Shown: one piece after another, positions 51,799-61,650 of the stretch | Layout of the letters: each line of letters opens with the position of its first letter | How positions within the stretch are numbered: the first letter of the stretch is position 1 | NCBI GenBank assembly: GCA_944323255.1 | Contig: CALURU010000013.1 | Coordinates: 1 to 64,000, forward strand | Source of the DNA: Candidatus Gastranaerophilales bacterium | GTDB lineage: Bacteria > Cyanobacteriota > Vampirovibrionia > Gastranaerophilales > Gastranaerophilaceae | DNA length: 64,000 nucleotides | Direction: 5' to 3' | The notes under the pieces: model-generated | Databases searched by the model: none | Seen by the model: only the letters and a program-made list of their open reading frames with translations | Told to the model about the DNA's origin: nothing | Translations under genes and position numbers: made by a program

Positions 51799-54486
51799 AT
51801 GTCAAAAACTTTGATTTTAATAGATGGTCACGCTTTAGCATACAGACAGTTTTTTGCACTGGAACGAACGGCTATGAAGAATGCTGATAACCAGCCAACC
51901 TGGGCAGTTTATGGTTTCTTTAAAGCTGTGTTTGATCTTTTATCAAAAATTCATCCGGATTTTATTGCGGTAGCTTTTGATGTAGGAAGAAGAACTTTTA
52001 GAACTGAAAAGTTTGAAGAATACAAAGCAAATAGAGAGGCAATGCCGGACACGTTAAGAAGCCAGATTGGAGTAATCTGTGACGGATTAAAAGCGTTTGA
52101 TATACCTATTATTACTAAAGAAGGTTTTGAGGCTGACGATATTATTGGAACAATTTCTAAAATCGCTTCTGAAAAGGGACATAAGACTCTTATTCTAACA
52201 GGTGATCAGGATAGTTTCCAACTTATTGATACAGATGGTATGGTAAAAGTTCTAATCCCTTCTAAGGGTGAACTTGTTGAATACGACTGGAGTAAGGTTT
52301 ATGAAAAACTGGGTGTTTATCCGAATCAGGTAACGGATTATAAAGGTCTAAGAGGGGATAGTTCTGATAATATTCCTGGTATAAAGGGGATTGGAGAAAA
52401 GACTGCGCAAAAGCTTCTGAACAGATATCCACACCTGGAGGAGGTTTTGGCAGATTGTGAAAATATTCCGGAAAAGGCTGTGAGACAAAAAATTTGTGAC
52501 GGAAAAGAAATTGCGATTCTTTCAAAAGATCTTGCAACAATTATCAGAGACGTTGATATCGATTTTGATATCGACAAAGCTTCTGTTACCCTTCCTAAAA
52601 TAGAAAATGTTTCGGTTTTTTTGAGGAATATGCAGTTCTATACCTTTATAAAAAATATAGATAAAATTCTCTCATCATTTAATGTAAATGTAAGTGTTGA
52701 TGAAGTGCAGAATTTAAGTTTATTTTCTCAAAATGAGAATAAGGAAAAAGAACCTGTTCAGCAAAACCTGTTTTCAAAGGCAATAAAAAAGACCGTTGAT
52801 AAAAAAGCTCTGGAATTTGAAGTAGTTGATGCCTCTAATATTGATAGAATTATTAAAGATGTAGAAAATTCCGAACGAATCGGGATGAAGTGGTATGCTG
52901 ATGAAGATGGTTCGTTTGCGGGATGCTCTGTTTCTAACGGAAATAACTACTATTTCCCTAAAGAATTTGTGTTGAGATTGAAGGAGATAGTGGAAAATCC
53001 TGAGATTAAAAAGGTTGGTTATGATGCAAAATCTGACTATCGTTTATTATTAGATAACGGAATAGTTTCTGCGGGTTGGGAATATGACGTTTTGCTAGCC
53101 AGCTATGTAAAAGATCCAAATCGAAAACATATAATAGAAGCTCTGGCTCTGGATTTTTTAAACCACATGATGGCAGATGATGATGAAGGTCCTAAGCGCT
53201 ATTGTGATGAGGCTTATACAATCTTTCACATGTATGATTACTGGACGATACATTTGAAAGATAAAGAACAAAAACTGGTAAATGATATTGAAATGCCGCT
53301 AACAATCGTTCTTGCAAAAATGGAGCATACAGGAGTTGCAATTGATGTTGAGTATCTGAAGGAACTTTCTGCGTATATGACTGAAAGACTTGCAGAACTT
53401 GAGGATTTAATTTATCAGCTCGCAGGCGAACCATTTAATATAAATTCTCCAAAACAGGTTGCGGAAGTTCTTTTTGATAAATTAGGGGTCAAACAGAAAA
53501 AGAAAAAATCACGTTCTACAAGTGCAGAAGTTTTGGAGGAATTGGCGCAGGAATATGAAATCTGTGATTATATTCTCCAGCATAGAAAGTTCTCAAAATT
53601 AAAATCAACATATACAGATGTTTTGCCGACCTTGATAAGTAAGCGGGATGGAAGAATCCATACTACTTACAATCAGGCGCTTACGGTAACAGGACGTCTC
53701 TCTTCTTCAAATCCGAATTTACAGAATATTCCGATTAGGACCGAGGAGGGGAATAAAATTCGTGCAGCTTTTTGTGCTATGGATAAAGAAAAATCTTTGA
53801 TATTATCAGCAGATTATTCGCAGATAGAATTGAGACTACTGGCGCATATTTCAGATGATGAGCACCTAATTCATGCATTTACCTCCGGTGAGGATGTTCA
53901 TACTATGACAGCTTCTAAAATATTTGGTGTAAAAATTGATAACGTTACTAAAGAAATGCGAAGGAGAGCAAAAGCGGTTAACTTTGGAATTGTTTACGGG
54001 CAGACAAAGTATGGGCTTGCAAAGGTATTGGGAATAAAGAATAATGAGGCGCAGGATTTTATTGATAAATATTTCCAAACTTATCCGAATGTAAAAAATT
54101 ATATGAATAAAGAAATTGATTTTGTAAATAAATACGGGTATGTGGAGACATTATTCGGGCGCAGAAGGTATTTGTCATCAGAACTTAAAAGCTCAAATTA
54201 TTTAATAAGAGAATATGCGCTTCGTGCTGCTATCAATCAGCCATTGCAGGGTACGGCAGCGGATTTAATAAAGATGGCAATGATAGAGGTTGAAAAAGAA
54301 TTGGAAGAAAGGAATTTAAAAACAAAAATGATTATGCAGGTGCACGATGAACTTGTTTTTGAAGTTCCAAAAGAAGAGTTGGAAGAAATCAAAGAGCTTG
54401 CGGTAAGATGCATGACGCTTAATCAGCCGTTTAAAGTTCCTCTTGTTGTTGACATAAATTATGGTACAAGCTGGAGGGAAGGATAG
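51799..54486 (+). CDS. polA: DNA polymerase I (proofreading site apparently lost)
   Basis: 895 residues. The 5'-3' exonuclease domain (1 to about 290; LILIDGHALAYRQFFAL, EADDIIGTISK, DSSDNIPGIKGIGEKTA) and polymerase domain are complete: motif A SADYSQIELRLLAH (D near 670), motif B RRRAKAVNFGIVYG (about 720-733) and motif C QVHDELVFEV (near 850). The middle 3'-5' exonuclease domain is present but its metal ligands look lost: motif I reads GMKWYADED where E. coli has FDTET, motif II is GYDAKSDYRLL, and motif III lacks the expected Tyr-x3-Asp. It acts in replication primer removal and repair. A terminator follows. Confidence 0.96.
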   Translation: MSKTLILIDGHALAYRQFFALERTAMKNADNQPTWAVYGFFKAVFDLLSKIHPDFIAVAFDVGRRTFRTEKFEEYKANREAMPDTLRSQIGVICDGLKAFDIPIITKEGFEADDIIGTISKIASEKGHKTLILTGDQDSFQLIDTDGMVKVLIPSKGELVEYDWSKVYEKLGVYPNQVTDYKGLRGDSSDNIPGIKGIGEKTAQKLLNRYPHLEEVLADCENIPEKAVRQKICDGKEIAILSKDLATIIRDVDIDFDIDKASVTLPKIENVSVFLRNMQFYTFIKNIDKILSSFNVNVSVDEVQNLSLFSQNENKEKEPVQQNLFSKAIKKTVDKKALEFEVVDASNIDRIIKDVENSERIGMKWYADEDGSFAGCSVSNGNNYYFPKEFVLRLKEIVENPEIKKVGYDAKSDYRLLLDNGIVSAGWEYDVLLASYVKDPNRKHIIEALALDFLNHMMADDDEGPKRYCDEAYTIFHMYDYWTIHLKDKEQKLVNDIEMPLTIVLAKMEHTGVAIDVEYLKELSAYMTERLAELEDLIYQLAGEPFNINSPKQVAEVLFDKLGVKQKKKKSRSTSAEVLEELAQEYEICDYILQHRKFSKLKSTYTDVLPTLISKRDGRIHTTYNQALTVTGRLSSSNPNLQNIPIRTEEGNKIRAAFCAMDKEKSLILSADYSQIELRLLAHISDDEHLIHAFTSGEDVHTMTASKIFGVKIDNVTKEMRRRAKAVNFGIVYGQTKYGLAKVLGIKNNEAQDFIDKYFQTYPNVKNYMNKEIDFVNKYGYVETLFGRRRYLSSELKSSNYLIREYALRAAINQPLQGTAADLIKMAMIEVEKELEERNLKTKMIMQVHDELVFEVPKEELEEIKELAVRCMTLNQPFKVPLVVDINYGTSWREG

Positions 54487-54490
54487 TTTA

Positions 54491-54529
54491 GCAATAAAAA
54501 GCCGGTTATAAAAACCGGCTTTTTATTGC
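54491..54529. terminator. bidirectional terminator between polA and the DUF378 gene
   Basis: GCAATAAAAAGCCGGTT pairs with AACCGGCTTTTTATTGC around a short AT loop. Confidence 0.92.
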
Positions 54530-54549
54530 TAAAAAGTATTTAGTTTTAA

Positions 54550-54765
54550 CTATTCCTGTATACAGTATTTTTTCTCATAAATATGACCGGCAACAGCTGC
54601 AACAACCGCACTGATACCTATAAGGCTATATACGATACGTGCTAACAGTGTCATATCTCCGAACATAAATTCAACAAGGTTAAAGTCGAATAAACCAACA
54701 AGTCCCCAGTTTAGCGCACCTACAAGAACCAGGATGTAAGAAGTGATTTTCAAAAACTTATGCAT
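54550..54765 (-). CDS. DUF378 small membrane protein
   Basis: 71 residues with two membrane segments. YILVLVGALNWGLVGLFDFNLVEFMFG and ARIVYSLIGISAVVAAVA are the DUF378 signature (NWGLVGLF). Widespread in bacteria, role unknown. ATG 54765 follows AAAGGAGGGCATAAA, an ideal ribosome site; an ATG at 54789 lies upstream of it. It stands alone, convergent with polA. Confidence 0.9.
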   Translation of the reverse strand: MHKFLKITSYILVLVGALNWGLVGLFDFNLVEFMFGDMTLLARIVYSLIGISAVVAAVAGHIYEKKYCIQE

Positions 54766-54870
54766 TTTATGCCCTCCTTTCGGGTACATTTTTATTATTA
54801 AACTTTTTTCAAAAATTAAATTACCCGTATGGGCAGGTACTTTTGTCCAATTTAATAATAAAATAACCCT

Positions 54871-55518
54871 TTACCCCTCTTCTTTTAATAACAGGATTGT
54901 TGTAGTGAGCTCTTCAACAAGATATTCCAGCTGCTGCGCTATATTTTCGGGATTATAGATAGAACCGCTGGTTGAGTATGCAAGATATCTTTGATATGTA
55001 ACGGCTTCCCGTCTAAGTGTTGCAATGGATTTTATGTAATTATTCACTTCCTGCAATTTCTTGAACGAGGTGTAATAGCTCTCGGGTTTGCCATCGTATT
55101 TTTCTGCAAGGTTATCAATATTTAGAGTTAAGAGGTTTGCTTTTGTTATAAAAAGCTGCAGACTTTCATTATCTTCAATGCAATCAACGAGTTTTTCCAG
55201 CATTGGAATAATTTCTCCCGCATCATTTGCATAATTTGAAGTTTCATCTTTTTTTTGAATAATATTGATAAAGGCGGGATTGTCTTTTGGTACCGGTTTT
55301 AGATCGGAAGGATCATTGAAACCTTCCTGAGATTCAAATATCGGGGTTGTAACTTTTGTTTTAGATTTTTCTATTTTTTCTCCAAGACTCGGAAGTGTGC
55401 CGGCATAACCCTTGCCTTGCAGCTCTTTTTCCAAAGCTTTATCTTTTCTGTTCCAGAAAAAAGCTTGGGAAGGCAGTGCAATATTTAATAAAATAAAACA
55501 TATTAAAAACTTTTTCAT
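54871..55518 (-). CDS. exported hypothetical protein
   Basis: 215 residues with a signal peptide (MKKFLICFILLNIALPSQA, cleavage after residue 19). The mature part starts FFWNRKDKALEKELQGKGYAG, has an acidic low-complexity middle, and then helices (about 105-215; LEKLVDCIEDNESLQLFITKANLL, YLAYSTSGSIYNPENIAQQLEYLVEELTT). The single mature Cys sits mid-protein, so it is not a lipoprotein. Family unknown; likely periplasmic. No clear ribosome site; transcribed after the EF-hand gene on the same strand, beyond a hairpin. Confidence 0.7.
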   Translation of the reverse strand: MKKFLICFILLNIALPSQAFFWNRKDKALEKELQGKGYAGTLPSLGEKIEKSKTKVTTPIFESQEGFNDPSDLKPVPKDNPAFINIIQKKDETSNYANDAGEIIPMLEKLVDCIEDNESLQLFITKANLLTLNIDNLAEKYDGKPESYYTSFKKLQEVNNYIKSIATLRREAVTYQRYLAYSTSGSIYNPENIAQQLEYLVEELTTTILLLKEEG

Positions 55519-55576
55519 AATAATATTATATTAATTTAATCTTAAAAGGCAAAGATAAATTATAAAAAGCATTAAT

Positions 55577-55606
55577 CTAGGCGGGCGGCATTTGCCGCCC
55601 GCCTAG
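55577..55606 (-). terminator. GC-rich hairpin after the EF-hand gene
   Basis: CTAGGCGGGCGGCA pairs with TGCCGCCCGCCTAG around a two-base loop. No T run follows on the minus strand, so it may be a strong RNA stabiliser as much as a terminator. Confidence 0.6.
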
Positions 55607-55619
55607 ATATCTAAACAAC

Positions 55620-55904
55620 TTATTCATTTTTTGATTTTTCTGTATTAACCCAGGTTGTATAATCTGTTTGGAAGGTTGTTACAAGGGTCTGGGTAAGTAA
55701 TGGTGTTTTAAGGTTTGCAATTGTGCTAAAGCCCAGCTCAATTGTACTTATACTTGCAGCTTTGGCGGTAGCGCTTGCGTTATTAAAGATTGTTGTAAAT
55801 GCTGTCATGTCAAATTCTATGCCGTTTGCTTCGCACATAGCCTTTGCTTTTCTGAGTAATTGAGATTGCATTCTCTGACACGCTTTATCAGCCTGTTCTT
55901 CCAT
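55620..55904 (-). CDS. continuation of the EF-hand protein in the -1 frame
   Basis: This frame continues the 55817-56998 protein after an A8 run at 55927-55934. Read through the shift, the join gives YSKKNGDLAKEQMEEQADKA, which is smoother than the in-frame end. The segment (KACQRMQSQLLRKAKAMCEANGIEF, then Thr/Ala-rich helices ending TEKSKNE) would bring the whole protein to about 459 residues. The listed start (ATG 55904) is just the first Met in the frame and has no ribosome site; it is probably not an independent gene. Confidence 0.55.
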   Translation of the reverse strand: MEEQADKACQRMQSQLLRKAKAMCEANGIEFDMTAFTTIFNNASATAKAASISTIELGFSTIANLKTPLLTQTLVTTFQTDYTTWVNTEKSKNE

Positions 55905-56998
55905 TTGTTCTTTGGCAAGATCACCATTTTTTTTGAATAGTCAATCAAGGCACTGTTAATTTGATATTCGGAACCGCTAATTTTTGAAAAAGCTTTGTCG
56001 GCAGCTTCATCCGCTTTTTCCTCTTCTTCTGCAATTATGGTTGCTTTTAATGCTGTTGTATTAAGTCCTGCGATGATTTCGTCTATTGCGGCTTTTAGTT
56101 CATCACCGTCAGTGAATTTTTTCAGTGCTGTTGTAATAGCAGCTTCTGTTTTAATCGTTGTTCCTCCGAGTTTTACAGTAACTCCGGCATCCAGTGCTGC
56201 CAGTAAAAATTCTTTGGCGTATTCTTTCAAATTTGTTAAATCAGCACCGTTATCAATCATTGCTCCGAGTGAGTCAACTCTTTTGTTAAATATATATGAA
56301 GCGTCCTGTAACTTTTCCGCATCAGATTCATTCATAAAATCTTCTAAGTGAGTTTTTAAATCTTCAGCCAGATTATTGCCTGTATATCCTTTAATAAATT
56401 TATCGGCTTCTGCTTCAAGTTCTTTAGCTATTCTTTTTGCTGTTGCTTTTGGTAAAGCTTCGCCCTCAATTACTTCTCCGTTGGTACCAGTTGTTTTCTG
56501 GGGTGTAATCATGTCACTATATATAATATCAAGCACGTCGGATTTTATTGTGTCGGGATCTTCTGCTAAGATATTATTTTTAATCTCTGCATATTTTTCA
56601 GGTAGCTGTGCTTCGAAATCTTTAGCCATATTTTCAATTTCGCATGTGTAACTTGCTGCAAAATCGTTTATTAAGTCTTTAAGAGCGGAATTAAGCTGTG
56701 TAAGATATTCACTTTTTCCTGAAAAATCTAAACTTATAGTTTTTGACATATTATTGATGTCATCTTGCATTTGTGATTTTTGATCGTAAATTGCAAGTTC
56801 ATCTTCTGATATGACATTATCTTGATTTTTATCAACAGTAGAAAACTCAACAGAATCTAATTCAACTTTTTTAAGCAGCTCATTGTATTCTTTTTGTGTA
56901 ACATCTCCGTTTTTGTCTATGTCAAAATCTTCAAATTTAAGTTTCTGACCATTAACCGTTAAACTCCCAAATTGATTAATCCCATTAAATCCGCTCAT
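55817..56998 (-). CDS. EF-hand calcium-binding protein, frame broken near the C-terminus
   Basis: 393 residues as read. Two canonical EF-hand loops near the start: D26-x-D28-x-N30-G-D32...E37 and D56-x-N58-x-D60...I63...E67. The remainder is acidic and helical (several EEEEKADEAADKAF-type stretches), with no signal peptide. From residue about 357 the frame gives an unlike, basic ending (ILPKNKWKNRLIKRVRECN). The -1 frame carries on sensibly to 55620. Cause: an A8 run (55927-55934 on the other strand as T8) that is one base short, or a programmed or transcriptional slip. AAAGGAG ribosome site. Confidence 0.75.
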   Translation of the reverse strand: MSGFNGINQFGSLTVNGQKLKFEDFDIDKNGDVTQKEYNELLKKVELDSVEFSTVDKNQDNVISEDELAIYDQKSQMQDDINNMSKTISLDFSGKSEYLTQLNSALKDLINDFAASYTCEIENMAKDFEAQLPEKYAEIKNNILAEDPDTIKSDVLDIIYSDMITPQKTTGTNGEVIEGEALPKATAKRIAKELEAEADKFIKGYTGNNLAEDLKTHLEDFMNESDAEKLQDASYIFNKRVDSLGAMIDNGADLTNLKEYAKEFLLAALDAGVTVKLGGTTIKTEAAITTALKKFTDGDELKAAIDEIIAGLNTTALKATIIAEEEEKADEAADKAFSKISGSEYQINSALIDYSKKMVILPKNKWKNRLIKRVRECNLNYSEKQRLCAKQTA

Positions 56999-58640
<1,642 letters not shown>

Positions 58641-58838
58641 TTTATCCTCTCCTTGAATTACGGCAGGGTGACAGTCAATCACAATAAATAATTGCACCAG
58701 CCTCCCAAGATGGGCAGGTTGCTGTTGTGCGAGCATCAGCGAACTGCAAATGCGTGTGGGATACAAGCCGAGGAAAATCTCCATCCTAACTTTCCCCAAC
58801 CGGGGAAGGAATGCACAAGGTCGTTCAGTTACCGCAAA

Positions 58839-58914
58839 TCCCCTCGCCCCTTGTGGGAGAGGGAGCAGATGTGCTTGAGCCGTCAGGCGAAAGCTACAGA
58901 TGCGGGTGAGGGGT
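58839..58914. repeat. dispersed CCCTCGCCCCTT-type repeat, copy 2
   Basis: CCCCTCGCCCCTTGTGGGAG, then AGGGAGCAG...GCTTGAGCCGT, CAGGCGAAAGCTACAGATGC and GGGTGAGGGG match 50518-50593. The ends (CCCCTC / GAGGGG) are inverted. The 310-base gap between eno and the next gene holds nothing else I recognise. Confidence 0.7.
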
Positions 58915-58952
58915 TAAATGTAGTAATGTGGAGCAAGCTACACGCTGCTTAG

Positions 58953-59192
58953 CTATTTGCGGATAAAATATGCTCTTAAAAGATCTGCACTAGGAAAAGA
59001 ATCTTTTTTCTCTGCCAATTTAGCAATTCCAAAGTAATAATCCCTTAAAGAATCTGCTTTACGGCAGATAGAATTGTTACCGTCTTTAAGAATATGACTC
59101 TTTAAAACTCCTTCCGTAGCTTTTGCAGGCGGATTCTTTGCAAAAGCATTCCCAACCGTTAATCTCACAACATTGTTTCCTAAATTTGGCAT
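58953..59192 (-). CDS. small hypothetical protein
   Basis: 79 residues, unknown family, basic, no membrane segment: GNNVVRLTVGNAFAKNPPAKATEG then SICRKADSLRDYYFGIAKLAEKKDSFPSADLLRAYF. A strong ribosome site (GAAGGAG, 6 bases before the ATG) supports it. It lies 95 bases downstream of recR on the same strand. Its 3' end borders the repeat region after eno. Confidence 0.65.
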   Translation of the reverse strand: MPNLGNNVVRLTVGNAFAKNPPAKATEGVLKSHILKDGNNSICRKADSLRDYYFGIAKLAEKKDSFPSADLLRAYFIRK

Positions 59193-59287
59193 AAAGCACT
59201 CCTTCCTTCACACTTCCATATATTATAAAAGTATAAATTAAATAGCAAATTGATTACATTTTGTAATAATGTTACAAAATGTAATAA

Positions 59288-59884
59288 TTACAACTCTCTT
59301 CTGCCTTCTATAGCTCTTGCAAGGGTAACTTCATCTGCATATTCCAGATCTGCACCGACAGGAAGCCCGAATGCGATTCTTGAAATTTTTATACCAAAAG
59401 GTTTTATTAGCTTTGTTAAGTACAGGCTTGTAGCTTCGCCTTCAACTGAAGGTGAGAGTGCCAGAATTACTTCTTGGACTTCTTCGTTTGTAAGCCTGGT
59501 TAGAAGTTCTTTAATTCTGATATCTTCAGCACCAATTCCGTCCATGGGGGAAATTAGACCTTGTAAAACGTGATACAAACCTCTGTATTCGTTGGTTTTT
59601 TCTATTGCGATAAGATCTTTTGTTTCAGCAACGACACAGATTACAGAACGGTTACGGCTTCTGGATTCGCAAATTTCGCAAGGGCTCTGGGTGGAGATGT
59701 TGAAACAAATTTCGCAGGTCTTGGCGCTTCTTTTTGCTTCAATAATAGCATTTGCGAATTTTTCTACTTCGTTCACAGGCATTTTAAGTATCTGAAATGC
59801 CATCCGTTGAGCCGATTTCGGTCCAACGGACGGAAATTTTTGAAATTGTTCTATTAATGCTGCTATACTTTTTGGATAAATCAT
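59288..59884 (-). CDS. recR: recombination protein RecR
   Basis: 198 residues. Helix-hairpin-helix ([18 protein letters not shown]), zinc cluster [16 protein letters not shown] (residues about 57-72), Toprim domain with [16 protein letters not shown] and the C-terminal Walker-B-like region ([22 protein letters not shown]-type: [16 protein letters not shown]). Works with RecO/RecF in gap repair. Downstream of ybaB, as is usual, but separated from it by a 107 bp tandem repeat array. Confidence 0.96.
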   Translation of the reverse strand: [198 protein letters not shown]

Positions 59885-59937
59885 ATTAATGCCGCCTGAC
59901 CCGATGTTTAGGTGCGTCTCTTTGTAATCTTATAACC

Positions 59938-60346
59938 TGTAGTTTTATCATTGAGGACGGCTTGTAGTTTTAATACAATCCGGTTGTTAAGAGGATGCCG
60001 TCCAACCAATGGCCTACGTGCGTAGTTTTGGACTCTTATAATCCTGTAGTTTTATCATTGAGGATGGTTTGTAGTTTCAATACAATCCGGTTGTTAAGAG
60101 GATGCCGTCCAACCAATGGTCTACGTGCGTAGTTTTGGACTCTTATAATCCTGTAGTTTTATCATTGAGGACGGCTTGTAGTTTTAATACAATCCGGTTG
60201 TTAAGAGGATGCCGTCCGACCAATGGTCTATGTGCGTAGTTTTGGACTCTTATAATCCTGTAGTTTTATCATTGAGGACGGCTTGTAGTTTTAATACAAT
60301 CCGGTTGTTAAGAGGATGCCGTCCGACCAATGGTCTACGTGCGTAG
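59938..60346. repeat. four tandem copies of a 107 bp repeat between ybaB and recR
   Basis: Copies start at 59938, 60045, 60152 and 60259, exactly 107 bases apart, differing by only a few substitutions; the last copy is truncated at 60346. Each contains GAGGACGGC...GATGCCGTCC, an inverted pair, and TGTAGTTTT repeated internally. 107 is not a multiple of 3 and no frame is shared, so it is non-coding. It stretches the intercistronic spacer to 464 bases in what is normally a compact operon. Confidence 0.9.
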
Positions 60347-60348
60347 CA

Positions 60349-60684
60349 CTAAAACAAGCCTGGGATGGATATTCCGCCGGTTACGGCCTTCATTTTTTCT
60401 TCCATAACTTTAATAGCTTTATTTGAGGTCTGATTAATAGCTGCAGTAATCAAGTCCTCCAGCATTTCAATTGAATCTTGAGATACTGAAGAAGGATTAT
60501 CCGGATTGATAGCTTCAGGAGAAAGCTTAATTGATTTGAATAACCCTTTGCCGTCGCAGATAACTTTTACAGCTCCGTTCGCAGCTTCGCCTGATATATC
60601 CATTTTATTAAGTTCGTCTTGAGTTTCTTTTAATTTTTTCTGAATATTTTGAGCTTGTTTCATCATATTCATCATGTTCATCAT
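60349..60684 (-). CDS. ybaB: YbaB/EbfC nucleoid-associated protein
   Basis: 111 residues. MNMMKQAQNIQKKLKETQDELNKMDISGEAANGAVKVICDGKG and MLEDLITAAINQTSNKAIKVMEEKMKAVTGGISIPGLF span the family. Dimeric DNA-binding protein. AGGAGGAAACAAC precedes the start. Usual partner of recR. It lies 42 bases after yebC on the same strand. Confidence 0.96.
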   Translation of the reverse strand: MMNMMNMMKQAQNIQKKLKETQDELNKMDISGEAANGAVKVICDGKGLFKSIKLSPEAINPDNPSSVSQDSIEMLEDLITAAINQTSNKAIKVMEEKMKAVTGGISIPGLF

Positions 60685-60726
60685 AAGTTGTTTCCTCCTG
60701 TTATTAGCATTTATTAATTGATTTTT

Positions 60727-61485
60727 TTATATTTGATTTTCGATTTTAGCCATTAAATCGTCATCGATATCGAAGTTTGCATAAACATTTTGAACATCGT
60801 CGTGTTCTTCAAGCCTGCCGAGCAGCCTCATAATATTTATGGCAGTTTTTTCGTCTGTAACTTCGATTGTGTTTTGCGGAACTCGTGTAAATTCAGCGGT
60901 TACTGATTTAAACCCTTCTTTTTCCAAGCCTTCCGCTACTGGCTGAAGGTTTGGAACGGAAGTGTAGACTTTGTATTCGTCCTCTTCTTCAACAATATCA
61001 TCTGCATCGAGATTGATGGCGGCTTCGAATAATTTTTCATAATCAATATCATCTTTGTTAAAGGTAATACAGCCTTTTTTGTCAAACATCCAGCCTACAC
61101 AGCCTGTTTCACCCAAGTTTCCGTTGAATTTTGTAAAATAGCTTCTGATATCGCCAGCGGTACGGTTTTTGTTATCAGTCATTGCCTCTATAACAACGGC
61201 AACGCCGCCTGCTGCGTATCCTTCATATGTCATTTCATCATAGTTTTCGCTGTTACCGGAGCCGGAGCCTTTTTCAATAGCTCTTTTAATATTGTCATTC
61301 GGAAGTCCAGCTGCTTTTGCTTTTTCGATTGCTGTTCTAAGACGGAAATTGCCTGCAGGATCAGGTCCTCCGAGTTTTGATGCTACAATAATTTCTCTTG
61401 AAAATTTCTGAAATTCTGCAGCTCTAAGTGAATCTGTTTTAGCCTTTTTATGTTTAATGGTTGACCATTTTGAGTGTCCGCTCAT
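60727..61485 (-). CDS. YebC/PmpR-family regulator (TACO1-like)
   Basis: 252 residues, normal size. The start GHSKWSTIKHKKAKTDSLRAAEFQKFSREIIVASKLGG and GGPDPAGNFRLRTAIEKAKAAGLPNDNIKRAIEKGSG are diagnostic; acidic DEEDEYKVYT-type centre and C-terminal VTDEKTAINIMRLLGRLEEHDDVQNVYANFD. Members were described as transcription regulators and more recently as translation factors that relieve stalling, like human TACO1. First gene of the yebC-ybaB-recR operon. Ribosome site AAAGGGGA. Confidence 0.95.
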   Translation of the reverse strand: MSGHSKWSTIKHKKAKTDSLRAAEFQKFSREIIVASKLGGPDPAGNFRLRTAIEKAKAAGLPNDNIKRAIEKGSGSGNSENYDEMTYEGYAAGGVAVVIEAMTDNKNRTAGDIRSYFTKFNGNLGETGCVGWMFDKKGCITFNKDDIDYEKLFEAAINLDADDIVEEEDEYKVYTSVPNLQPVAEGLEKEGFKSVTAEFTRVPQNTIEVTDEKTAINIMRLLGRLEEHDDVQNVYANFDIDDDLMAKIENQI

Positions 61486-61650
61486 TATATATCCCCTTTT
61501 TTAATTACCTCATAGTCTGTAACCATTATGATACCCGAAACGAACTTCTATAGCAAGTATTTATTCACTGCTGCTTGCAGTTTTATATTTATTCAAAATA
61601 ATATTGTTTAATATTTTGATTTTTTCAGAAATTTATATTATTATAAGACA

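Noticed and set aside
58692-58952. 86-residue open frame after enolase
   Set aside because: Entirely within a dispersed repeat region; no ribosome site.
59938-60346. CRISPR array
   Set aside because: The four copies are full-length 107 bp tandem repeats with no unique spacers, and there are no cas genes.
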